Assembly: GCA_023241745.1 (NCBI GenBank)
Contig: JALQCY010000006.1
Location: 248,001-312,000 of the forward strand
DNA: 64,000 nucleotides
Reading direction: 5' to 3'
From: Isoptericola peretonis
GTDB taxonomy: Bacteria; Actinomycetota; Actinomycetes; Actinomycetales; Cellulomonadaceae
In this document: positions 56,823 to 64,000 of the stretch, piece by piece
How positions within the stretch are numbered: the first letter of the stretch is position 1
How the letters are laid out: the number at the start of each line of letters is the position of its first letter
The notes under the pieces: generated by a model
Database searches by the model: none
What the model was told of the DNA's origin: nothing
What the model saw: only the letters and a program-made list of their open reading frames with translations
Program-made: the position numbers and the translations under genes

Positions 56823-58556
56823 TCAGCCGGCGGCGATCGCCGCCGCGGCGCGGCACCGTGCGAGCGCGTTCAGCTCGTCGCCGACCGGCACGCGCACCTG
56901 CCGGTCGGCGACGGCCGAGACCGACTCACGCAGCCGTCGACGCACCTGCCCGGCACGCCGTCGTGCGCCCCAGGCCGCCACGACGCGCGCGGCCAGGGCC
57001 AGCAGCAGACCCAGCACGATCCCCCCGATCGCCAGGAGCGTCGGCCAGGGCACCTCCAGCACTCCCCCACCCGAGCCCGTGAGGTCCAGCGTCAGCACCG
57101 GCAGGATCAGCGGCGGCAGGCGGAAGTACTCCACCGCCGCCGCGACGCCGAGCCACAGCAGCCCCACCACCGCGGCCGCGAGGAGCAACCACTGGACCAC
57201 CCCCACGGCGGCCCACCAGCGTGGCCGGCGCGACGCCTCGAGGCGCGTGCCGACCACGGCCTGGTCGAGGTCGCCCGGCAGCCGGTCGATCGCGTCCTGC
57301 GCCCGCGCCCGCGCCACCAGCACCCAGGGGTCGGGAGCGCCCTCGGTCACCTCGTCGACGTAGCGGCGCACCGCGGACGCCGCCGCCGCCCGCACCGCGG
57401 GGCGCGTCGTGGGCAGGGAACTGCGGACCAGCTCGGGCCGGTCCACCACCTCGCGGTCGGCCCCGCCGCGGATCGTCCCCGACCGGTCGGGACCCGACCG
57501 CAGCCCGAGCCGTCGCAGGGGGTCGCGCCGCAGCCGGGAGAGCCAGCGCGTCACCGGCCAGCCGGTGGCGAGGTGCGCGTCCCGCCGGTGCGCGGACGCC
57601 ACGGCCGCGGCGACCGTGGGCACCCCGGCCGCGTCCTCGAGGGCGTCGACCAGCGAGGCCGCGGACCTCTCGCCCGTGCGATGCGGCGGGCTCGACCCGC
57701 ACGCGTCGGAGATCCGCTGCGCCGCGGCACGGGCGTCCGCGGCGAGGCGCGCGGTGGCCGCCTCGCGGCGCGCCGCCGCCTCGGCGAGCAGCCCCTTGAG
57801 CTCGCCCATCCCCTGCCCCGTCACGGCCGAGACCGCCAGCACGCGCGAGCCGTCCAGGCCGTCGGCGGCGACCAGCCGGCGCAGGTCGGCCAGCATGGCG
57901 TCGGTCTGGCCGTCGGAGAGGCGGTCCGCCTGGTTCAGCACCACGACCACGACCTCCGAACGCCCCGCCAGCGGGCGCAGGTAGCGCTCGTGCAGCGCGG
58001 CGTCGGCGTACTTCTGCGGGTCCACGACCCACACCAGCAGGTCGGCGCGCTCGACGAGCCGTTCGGCCCGGACCCGGTGCTCGACGACGACGGAGTCGTG
58101 GTCGGGCAGGTCCAGCAGCACGAGGCCGGTCGCGATGCCGGCCGGTCCGCGCCGCGGCCGCAGCCGCGCGAGGCCGCGCCGGTTCGGGCGGGCCGCCGGC
58201 TCGTCCTCCGCCGGCGGTACCGGCATCTCCCGTCGCTGCCGCACCTCCAGCCAGTCCAGCAGCGGCCCGGCCCCGTCTCCCCACACGGCGGCGACGGGGT
58301 GGGAGGTCGTGGGACGCCGCACCCCGACCGTCGCGACGTCGTCGCCCGCGACGGCGTTGAGCACGCTGGACTTGCCCGACCCGGTGGCGCCCGCGAGCGC
58401 CACGACCGTGTGCTCCGCCGACAGCCCGCCGCGCTCGCGCGCCCGCGTGACGACCGCGCGCGCCGGGTCCAGCAGCGCGCGGTCGAGCCTGCCGCTCGCC
58501 GCCGCCACGGCGGTCTCCAGCGCCGCCGTCCGGTCGGCGAGGTCGATCCGGCTCAT
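56823..58556 (-). CDS. Dynamin-like/YfjP-type GTPase, second of a pair
   Basis: The 577-residue protein has G1 ALAGATGSGKSSVLNAV, G3 LLDLPDHDSVV and G4 VLNQADRLSD. A hydrophobic hairpin of two membrane segments lies near residues 460-535 (WLLLAAAVVGLLWLGVAAAV, LAIGGIVLGLLLALAARVV). ATG overlaps the upstream GTPase gene by 4 nt (ATGA), and GGAGGG is upstream. Paired dynamin-like GTPases with membrane hairpins act together in cell-envelope remodelling in some actinobacteria (for example DynA/DynB); equivalence is inference. Confidence 0.88.
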   Translation of the reverse strand: MSRIDLADRTAALETAVAAASGRLDRALLDPARAVVTRARERGGLSAEHTVVALAGATGSGKSSVLNAVAGDDVATVGVRRPTTSHPVAAVWGDGAGPLLDWLEVRQRREMPVPPAEDEPAARPNRRGLARLRPRRGPAGIATGLVLLDLPDHDSVVVEHRVRAERLVERADLLVWVVDPQKYADAALHERYLRPLAGRSEVVVVVLNQADRLSDGQTDAMLADLRRLVAADGLDGSRVLAVSAVTGQGMGELKGLLAEAAARREAATARLAADARAAAQRISDACGSSPPHRTGERSAASLVDALEDAAGVPTVAAAVASAHRRDAHLATGWPVTRWLSRLRRDPLRRLGLRSGPDRSGTIRGGADREVVDRPELVRSSLPTTRPAVRAAAASAVRRYVDEVTEGAPDPWVLVARARAQDAIDRLPGDLDQAVVGTRLEASRRPRWWAAVGVVQWLLLAAAVVGLLWLGVAAAVEYFRLPPLILPVLTLDLTGSGGGVLEVPWPTLLAIGGIVLGLLLALAARVVAAWGARRRAGQVRRRLRESVSAVADRQVRVPVGDELNALARCRAAAAIAAG

Positions 58557-60583
58557 CCGGCCCCCTCCGTGCCGCGGTCGCGCGACCGCCACCGCGACCA
58601 CCAGCCCCCGCGGCGGCCGGGAGCGTCCTCGCCGCCGGCAGACCCGCCGTCGGGCCCGCCTCCCGGCTGGTCCCCGGGCCGGTCACCGGGCCGCCCGTCC
58701 GCCGGCCCGGCCGGCGGGCGGAGGGTCCCCGCCCCACGCAGCAGGCCCCCGCTCCACGGCCGCGTGACACCCTCGTCCGGCACCGTGCGGGCCGCCCGCT
58801 CGGCACGGGCCGCCTCCGCCACCGCGTGCGCGGCGCCCCGGACTCCGTCGGACCCGGTGTCCTCGGTGCCGAGCGCGTCGAGCTGCGCGGTGTACCGCGC
58901 GGCCTGGCCCCGCAGGACCGCGTCGACCCGGCCGTTCAGCCGCTCCTTGGCCTGGGCGGCGAGACGGCGTACGGCCTCGTCGCCGAAGACGGCCTCCAGC
59001 AGCTTCTGCGCCACAACGGCCGTGCCGCCCGCGATGCCGATCTCCGCCCCGGTGAGCCCGGCGGTCGACGCGAAGACGATCACCATGAGACTGACGCCGA
59101 GGGCGTTCACCCCGAAGGACACGGCGCGGGCGGTGCCTCGCTTCGACGCGCCCTGCTCCCGCACGAGGGACAGCACGTCCTCCTGCCAGCCGCGGATCTG
59201 CTCCGCCACCTCCGTGCGCAGGGCGGTGGGCACCCGGGCCAGGTCCAGACCGTCGAGCAGCGCGGCCCCCGCGCTGTCGCCCCGCCAGGCGGCGTAGGTG
59301 CGCTCCGCGGCCTGCTCGGCCGCGTCGAGGATCACGGACTCCAGACCGTGCGCGATGGCCTGCTCCACCTGGGGCGCCTCCTTGGGCCGGCCGCGGAAGA
59401 ACCTGGCCACCGCGTCGCGCACCCGCCCCACGCCGGCCTCGACGGCGCGGAAGAACTCGCCGGTGCCGACGAAGTCCTGCCACCGGGCGAGCACCTCGCC
59501 ACGGAGCAGCGCGCCGTCCGACGTCGCGGCCTCCACCTGGGCCGCCGCCTCGGCGTGGTAGCGCCGCGCGGCGTCGCGGAGCCGCGCGTCGGCCACCTCC
59601 TGCCCGTCCGCCGCCTCCGCCAGCGCGACGGCGCGCCGCACCAGGTCGTCGACCACACCGTCGCGCGTGGCGGCGATGACGCGGGCGCGTGCCTCGGGGT
59701 CGCCGCCCAGGCCCGACAGCCAGGTGGCGATCTCCGCGATCGCGACCTCCGGGAGCAGGCCGTCCTCCAGCGCCCCGGGGCCCTGGTCGGCGGCCTCCGC
59801 GAGCACGAACACGCGTGCGTCGCCCAGCCCGTGCTCGACGGTCATGCGGCGCAGGTCCTCGGCCACCACCTCCGCGCCCGGGTCCACCCGGTCGAGCACG
59901 ATGGCGACCTGCGCGCGGCGGCGGGCCGCCTGGCCCAGCAGGTCCCACGGCACCGCGTCGGCGTAGCGCGCCGCCGTCGTGACGAAGAGCCACAGGTCCG
60001 CCGCTCCGAGGAGCTGCGCGGACATCTCGCGGTTGGCCGTCTCCACCGAGTCGACGTCGGGGGCGTCGAGGAGGGCCAGGCCCTGCGGCAGGGCGTCGCT
60101 GGAGACCAGGCGCAGCGCGGCGACCCCCTCCGCGGTCGTGCGCCCCGCCCCGTCCGGGGCCCGGGAGGCCTCCGGCGAGGTGACCCGGGCCAGGCCGGGC
60201 AGCACGCGGTCCGTGGTGAACCAGCGCGCGTCGAGCGGGTGGTGCACCAGGACGGGTGCCCGTGTGGTGGGCCGCAGCACGCCCGGCGCGGAGACCGGCT
60301 CGCCCAGCAGGGAGTTGACCAGGGTGGACTTCCCCGCCCCCGTGGACCCGCCCACCACCACGAGCAGCGGCGCCCGCTCCGCGCGCAGGCGCGGCAGCAG
60401 GTAGTCGTCGAGCTGGTCGGTCGCCCGACGCAGGTCGGTGCGCGCGGCAGCGGCGCCCGGCGTCTCGAGCGGCAGGCGCAGGGCTCCGAGCCGCGCGCGC
60501 AGCCTCTCGAGCGCGTCGACCAGCCCCCGGGTCGTGACCTCTCCCCGCAGGTCGGGGGCGCGCGTCGGGTCCGGGTCGGTCAT
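58553..60583 (-). CDS. Dynamin-like GTPase, first of a pair
   Basis: The 676-residue protein has G1 VVVGGSTGAGKSTLVNSL near residue 80, G3 LLDAPDVDSVET, and G4 VLDRVDPGAE. A membrane-active hydrophobic stretch is near residue 505 (VNALGVSLMVIVFASTAGLTGAEIGIAGGTAVVA). The C-terminus is a disordered Gly/Pro/Asp-rich tail of about 75 residues. ATG at 60583 follows CACACT by 6 nt, so it is probably leaderless. It overlaps the second GTPase, which indicates co-translation of partners. Confidence 0.88.
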   Translation of the reverse strand: MTDPDPTRAPDLRGEVTTRGLVDALERLRARLGALRLPLETPGAAAARTDLRRATDQLDDYLLPRLRAERAPLLVVVGGSTGAGKSTLVNSLLGEPVSAPGVLRPTTRAPVLVHHPLDARWFTTDRVLPGLARVTSPEASRAPDGAGRTTAEGVAALRLVSSDALPQGLALLDAPDVDSVETANREMSAQLLGAADLWLFVTTAARYADAVPWDLLGQAARRRAQVAIVLDRVDPGAEVVAEDLRRMTVEHGLGDARVFVLAEAADQGPGALEDGLLPEVAIAEIATWLSGLGGDPEARARVIAATRDGVVDDLVRRAVALAEAADGQEVADARLRDAARRYHAEAAAQVEAATSDGALLRGEVLARWQDFVGTGEFFRAVEAGVGRVRDAVARFFRGRPKEAPQVEQAIAHGLESVILDAAEQAAERTYAAWRGDSAGAALLDGLDLARVPTALRTEVAEQIRGWQEDVLSLVREQGASKRGTARAVSFGVNALGVSLMVIVFASTAGLTGAEIGIAGGTAVVAQKLLEAVFGDEAVRRLAAQAKERLNGRVDAVLRGQAARYTAQLDALGTEDTGSDGVRGAAHAVAEAARAERAARTVPDEGVTRPWSGGLLRGAGTLRPPAGPADGRPGDRPGDQPGGGPDGGSAGGEDAPGRRGGWWSRWRSRDRGTEGAG

Positions 60584-60690
60584 GTGCCCAGTGTGCCCAC
60601 CAGGGACGATCCGTGCAGAGCCGACGGATCCCGGGCCGGTGGTACCCCGCCGCGCGCACGGCCACCGTGCCGCGCCCGGCGTCCTCGCGG

Positions 60691-61647
60691 TCAGGCAAGC
60701 CGACGCCTCAACCAGCCGACGCAGACCTCGCCCTGAGCGCGCTGGAACGCGCGCACGTGCGGGATGCCCGGGGGCGGCGGCTGCAGCGAGGAGTGCACGA
60801 AGTACCCCATGAGCGCCACGAGGTAGGCCGTCACCGCGTCGTCGTCCGTGCCCGCGGGCAGCGGGCGCCGGCGCAGCGACTCCTCCGGCGGCGGGCCACC
60901 CTCGACCTCGACCGCCGGCAGCATGGCCACCAGGTCGCAGAAGGCCGCACCACGCCCGGGATACGCCCAGTCGACGGCGAACGCCCTCGCGCGACGGGAG
61001 CCCCGGTCGACGAGCACCGTGTTGTCGCCGCGCAGGTCGCCGTGGACGAGACGATCGCCGGCGACGGCCGCCGGCGCCTGGAGCTCGAGCGTCGCGAGGC
61101 GGTCCAGGTGCTCCGCGAGCCATGGGTCGTACGAGGCCAGGCCCGCCGGTCGCTCCGCCGCGAGCCGCCCGGTGAGCTCCTCCGGCAGCTCGGAGGCGAC
61201 GTCCGGGAGCACCCCGTCGTCGACGCGGTGACCGCCCACCTCGACCGCAAGGTCGAGCACGGCGAGCAGCTCGTCCTCCCGCCACGGCTGCACGGGCGCG
61301 CGGCCTGCGACGGCGTCGAAGGCCAGCGCCACCCAGTCGTGCCCGTCGGCGACGGCCTCGGTCACCCAGCGCAGGCGCGGCGCGGGCACACCCTCGCCGA
61401 GCACCGCCGCGCGCTCCGCCTCCTGGCGGTACAACCCGGCGGTGAACTCGTGCTCCGTCGACACCGCCTTGACGAACACCGCGCCACGGCCGGTGCGGAG
61501 CGTGGACGCCACACCCTGGGAGTAGCCGCCGTCGTGGCTCGTCCAGTCGGTGACCACGGCGCCCAGCCGCTCCTCGACCGCCGCGCGCACGGGCGCGGGC
61601 AGCTCGGGCCAGGTCGGGCGGGTGCGGGACGGGGGCCTGGTGGTCAT
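60691..61647 (-). CDS. Phosphotransferase family protein (aminoglycoside kinase fold)
   Basis: The 318-residue protein has the APH catalytic loop LVHGDLRGDNTVLVDR and the metal-binding Asp in FAVDWAYPGRGAAFCDL. N-lobe glycine and Lys residues are in DGGYSQGVASTLRTGRGAVFVKAV. The fold covers drug kinases, choline kinases and metabolic kinases, so resistance should not be assumed. ATG at 61647 follows GATACT (minus strand, 61654-61659) by 6 nt, so it is leaderless. Confidence 0.88.
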   Translation of the reverse strand: MTTRPPSRTRPTWPELPAPVRAAVEERLGAVVTDWTSHDGGYSQGVASTLRTGRGAVFVKAVSTEHEFTAGLYRQEAERAAVLGEGVPAPRLRWVTEAVADGHDWVALAFDAVAGRAPVQPWREDELLAVLDLAVEVGGHRVDDGVLPDVASELPEELTGRLAAERPAGLASYDPWLAEHLDRLATLELQAPAAVAGDRLVHGDLRGDNTVLVDRGSRRARAFAVDWAYPGRGAAFCDLVAMLPAVEVEGGPPPEESLRRRPLPAGTDDDAVTAYLVALMGYFVHSSLQPPPPGIPHVRAFQRAQGEVCVGWLRRRLA

Positions 61648-61703
61648 CCCGGGAGTATCACCGGCCGAGGACCGCGGCCCAAACGCTTTGTCGGCCGGGA
61701 CGC

Positions 61704-61741
61704 ACGACGCCCCCGGCGCCGTGCGGCGTCGGGGGCGTCGT
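61704..61741 (-). terminator. Hairpin terminator after ettA
   Basis: Perfect 12-bp arms (ACGACGCCCCCG at 61704-61715 and its complement at 61730-61741) lie 9 nt past the ettA stop. Confidence 0.75.
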
Positions 61742-61750
61742 TGACGCGGG

Positions 61751-63433
61751 TCAGTCGCGCGTGAGCTTGCGGTACGTCACGCGGTGCGGGCGCGCGGCGT
61801 CGGCGCCGAGGCGCTCGACCTTGTTCTCCTCGTAGGAGGCGAAGTTGCCCTCGAACCAGTACCAGTTCGCCGGGTCCTCCTCGGTGCCCTCGTACGCGAG
61901 GATGTGCGTCGCGACCCGGTCGAGGAACCACCGGTCGTGGGAGACGACGACGGCGCAGCCGGGGAACTCGAGCAGCGCGTTCTCCAGCGAGCCGAGGGTC
62001 TCGACGTCCAGGTCGTTGGTCGGCTCGTCCAGGAGCAGGAGGTTGCCGCCCTGCTTGAGCGTGAGGGCGAGGTTGAGGCGGTTGCGCTCACCACCGGACA
62101 GCACGCCCGCGGGCTTCTGCTGGTCCGGCCCCTTGAAGCCGAACGACGCCACGTAGGCGCGCGACGGGATCTCGACGTTGCCGACCTTGATGAAGTCGAG
62201 CCCGTCGGAGACGACCTCCCACAGCGTCTTCTTCGGGTCGATGCCGCCGCGGGACTGGTCGACGTACGAGATCTTCACCGTCTCGCCGACCTTGAGGTCG
62301 CCGCCGTCGAGCGGCTCCAGGCCCACGATCGTCTTGAACAGCGTGGTCTTGCCGACGCCGTTAGGCCCGATGACGCCGACGATGCCGTTGCGGGGCAGGG
62401 TGAAGCTCAGGCCGTCGATGAGCTGGCGGCCGTCGAAGCCCTTCTGCAGGTTGCTCGCCTCGAGGACCACGCTGCCCAGGCGCGGGCCCGCGGGGATCTG
62501 GATCTCCTCGAAGTCGAGCTTCCGCGTCCGCTCCGCCTCCGCGGCCATCTCCTCGTAGCGCGCCAGGCGGGCCTTCGACTTGGTCTGGCGGCCCTTCGCG
62601 TTGGAGCGCACCCAGTCCAGCTCGTCCTTGAGGCGCTTGGCGAGCTTGGCGTCCTTCTTGCCCTGCACCTCGAGGCGGGCCTGCTTCTTCTCCAGGTAGG
62701 TGGAGTAGTTGCCCTCGTACGGGTAGAGGCGGCCGCGGTCGACCTCGCAGATCCACTCCGCGACGTGGTCGAGGAAGTACCGGTCGTGGGTGACGGCGAG
62801 GACGGCGCCCGGGTAGGTGGCCAGGTGCTGCTCGAGCCACAGCACCGACTCGGCGTCCAGGTGGTTCGTGGGCTCGTCGAGCAGCAGCAGGTCCGGCTTC
62901 TCCAGCAGCAGCTTGCACAGCGCGACGCGGCGGCGCTCACCACCCGACAGGACGGTGACGTCGGCATCCGGCGGCGGGCAGCGCAGGGCGTCCATCGCCT
63001 GCTCCAGCTGAGAGTCGAGGTCCCACGCGTCGGCGGCGTCGATCTCCTCCTGCAGGGTGCCCATCTCGGCGAGCAGCGTGTCGAAGTCGGCGTCCGGCTC
63101 CGCCATGAGCGCGGAGATCTCGTTGAAGCGGTCGATCTTCGCCTTGATCGGCCCGACCGCCTCCTCGACGTTGCCGAGCACCGTCTTCTCCTCGTTCAGG
63201 GGCGGCTCCTGCAGCAGGATGCCGACCGTGTACCCCGGGGAGAGGCGGGCCTCGCCGTTGGACGGCTGCTCGAGGCCGGCCATGATCTTGAGGATCGTCG
63301 ACTTCCCGGCACCGTTGGGGCCGACGACGCCGATCTTGGCGCCGGGCAGGAAGTTCAGCGACACGTCGTCGAGGATGACCTTGTCGCCGTGCGCCTTGCG
63401 CGCCTTGTACATGGAGTAGATGAACTCAGCCAC
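61751..63433 (-). CDS. ettA: Energy-dependent translational throttle protein EttA (ABC-F)
   Basis: The 560-residue protein has two ATP-binding domains without membrane segments. Walker A motifs are GPNGAGKST and GPNGVGKTT; signature motifs are LSGGERRR and LSGGERNR; Walker B motifs are LLLLDEPTNHLD and LLLLDEPTNDLD. The interdomain linker is charged and helical. EttA binds the ribosomal E site and slows early elongation when ATP is low. GTG at 63433 gives the conserved start VAEFIYSMYKARK; upstream in-frame sequence is unlike the family. Confidence 0.94.
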   Translation of the reverse strand: MAEFIYSMYKARKAHGDKVILDDVSLNFLPGAKIGVVGPNGAGKSTILKIMAGLEQPSNGEARLSPGYTVGILLQEPPLNEEKTVLGNVEEAVGPIKAKIDRFNEISALMAEPDADFDTLLAEMGTLQEEIDAADAWDLDSQLEQAMDALRCPPPDADVTVLSGGERRRVALCKLLLEKPDLLLLDEPTNHLDAESVLWLEQHLATYPGAVLAVTHDRYFLDHVAEWICEVDRGRLYPYEGNYSTYLEKKQARLEVQGKKDAKLAKRLKDELDWVRSNAKGRQTKSKARLARYEEMAAEAERTRKLDFEEIQIPAGPRLGSVVLEASNLQKGFDGRQLIDGLSFTLPRNGIVGVIGPNGVGKTTLFKTIVGLEPLDGGDLKVGETVKISYVDQSRGGIDPKKTLWEVVSDGLDFIKVGNVEIPSRAYVASFGFKGPDQQKPAGVLSGGERNRLNLALTLKQGGNLLLLDEPTNDLDVETLGSLENALLEFPGCAVVVSHDRWFLDRVATHILAYEGTEEDPANWYWFEGNFASYEENKVERLGADAARPHRVTYRKLTRD

Positions 63434-63570
63434 TGGCTCTGCTTCCACCGTTCGATCGCGCGGAGAATCCGGGGATTCGATCCGAAGACTGTCGAGGATT
63501 CGAGAACTCCAGCGGGCACGCTGGAGGACCGGCATGGCGGCCGGTCCACCAGCCTACGCGACCCTGGCCC

Positions 63571-64000
63571 TCACCCTCCGACAGGCACGGGCTCCTCGGC
63601 CTCCTCGTCCGCCCCCGGCGTCCGCGCGCCGGGGTCGGCCCACGGGTCGGCGGCCTCCGGCAGGTCCTCCCGCTCGGCGTCCCGATCGGGCTCCCGGCCG
63701 GCCTCCGGGTCGGCCTCCCGGTCGGCCCGGTCCACGACGCGGGTGAACCGGGCGAGCCCCCGGGTGGCATCGGGACCGACCGCGTTCGCGTCGATCACGA
63801 GCTGCCAGCGGTCCTTGCCCTCCTTGTCCACCCACTCCTCCGTGGACAGCCGGCCGGCGACCACCACCGGGTCCCCCTGCGAGAGGGACTCGGCCACGTT
63901 CCGGGCGCCGGCCCGGAACGACTTCACCGTGAACCACAGCGTCTGGCCGTCCGACCACTCGCCGTTCCTCGGGTCCCGCACGCGCCGCGTGCTCGCCACC
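63571..64000 (-). CDS. Single-stranded DNA-binding protein (5' end outside window)
   Basis: The visible part starts inside the OB fold: ASTRRVRDPRNGEWSDGQTLWFTVKSFRAGARNVAESLSQGDPVVVAGRLSTEEWVDKEGKDRWQLVIDANAVGPD. Roughly 30 N-terminal residues should be encoded beyond the right edge. The C-terminal tail is rich in Asp, Glu and Pro and ends VPVGG, not the DDDIPF-type tip needed to recruit replication partners. It is therefore probably an accessory SSB paralogue rather than the main replicative one. Confidence 0.85.
   Translation of the reverse strand, partial: VASTRRVRDPRNGEWSDGQTLWFTVKSFRAGARNVAESLSQGDPVVVAGRLSTEEWVDKEGKDRWQLVIDANAVGPDATRGLARFTRVVDRADREADPEAGREPDRDAEREDLPEAADPWADPGARTPGADEEAEEPVPVGG

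Noticed and set aside
54684..59297. Long plus-strand frame across GH10, the thioesterase and the GTPase genes
   Set aside because: It overlaps well-supported genes in other frames, has no recognisable domain, and its composition is that of a shadow frame.
60691..61647. Aminoglycoside resistance gene
   Set aside because: Only the general kinase fold is visible. No features specific for drug-modifying enzymes were recognised.
61681..61690. AAACGCTTTG as a third LacI operator
   Set aside because: It is not a perfect palindrome, differs from the AAACGTTTCG pair, and its downstream gene has no link to polysaccharide use. It remains possible but unsupported.

Overview
This window is chromosomal DNA of very high G+C content from an actinobacterium. 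The gene set points to the Micrococcales, most likely the Promicromonosporaceae/Cellulomonadaceae group: a tig/clpP1/clpP2/clpX region, two F420-linked genes, truncated haemoglobin O, and secreted GH48, GH6 and GH10 plant-polysaccharide hydrolases with CBM2 modules. The assignment to genus level is inference. No rRNA, prophage, insertion sequence or CRISPR array was recognised. The genes cut by the window ends are an M28 peptidase (left) and an SSB-like protein (right).

Layout. 1-9.8 kb: M28 peptidase, alcohol dehydrogenase, CorA with a small upstream ORF, an AI-2E-exporter/YbaK fusion, an SGNH esterase, an F420 pair (FGD-like oxidoreductase and CofE) and a MarR-GNAT fusion. 9.9-24 kb: housekeeping block with valS, an Rv2629/Balon-type hibernation factor, chorismate mutase, acyl-CoA ligase, clpX, clpP2, clpP1, a divergent tetR/EamA pair, tig, and tRNA-Pro and tRNA-Gly. 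23.6-25.7 kb: cysK-cysE behind a cysteine-rich upstream ORF. 25.7-35.4 kb: a GntR/DUF1648 operon and assorted enzymes (YjbR, LLM oxidoreductase, ATL, Eis-like, Nei, RpiB, M13 peptidase). 35.6-45.6 kb: pepN, an AbiEi/PD-(D/E)XK gene bracketed by two inverted 22-bp repeat arrays, malQ, MscS, an orphan EIIB, GlbO, TesB and topoisomerase IB. 45.7-56.2 kb: a polysaccharide-degradation island (GH48, a LacI-ligand/PAS/degenerate-GGDEF sensor, a divergent LacI regulator, GH6, GH10). 56.3-64 kb: thioesterase, two coupled dynamin-like GTPases, a kinase-fold protein, EttA and SSB.

How parts fit together. The two cellulases GH48 and GH6 attack cellulose chains from opposite ends in known systems. Here they share a 576-nt Fn3-CBM2 cassette in inverted orientation, and each has an AAACGTTTCG element upstream, which suggests control by one LacI-type repressor, plausibly the one encoded between them. 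GH10 follows GH6 with almost no room for its own promoter. ClpX, ClpP1 and ClpP2 form the ATP-dependent protease. Cysteine synthesis (cysK-cysE) looks controlled by translation of Cys codons in a leader peptide.

Regulatory style. Roughly two dozen genes have an ANNNT-type -10 hexamer placed exactly 6 or 7 nt before the start codon, which implies leaderless mRNAs. Several regulator genes carry clear palindromes on top of these promoters. The least explained features are the 22-bp-period CGAGATAGAGAACC arrays found in sense orientation at gene 3' ends, the cysK leader ORF, the corA leader ORF, and the unusual fusion proteins.
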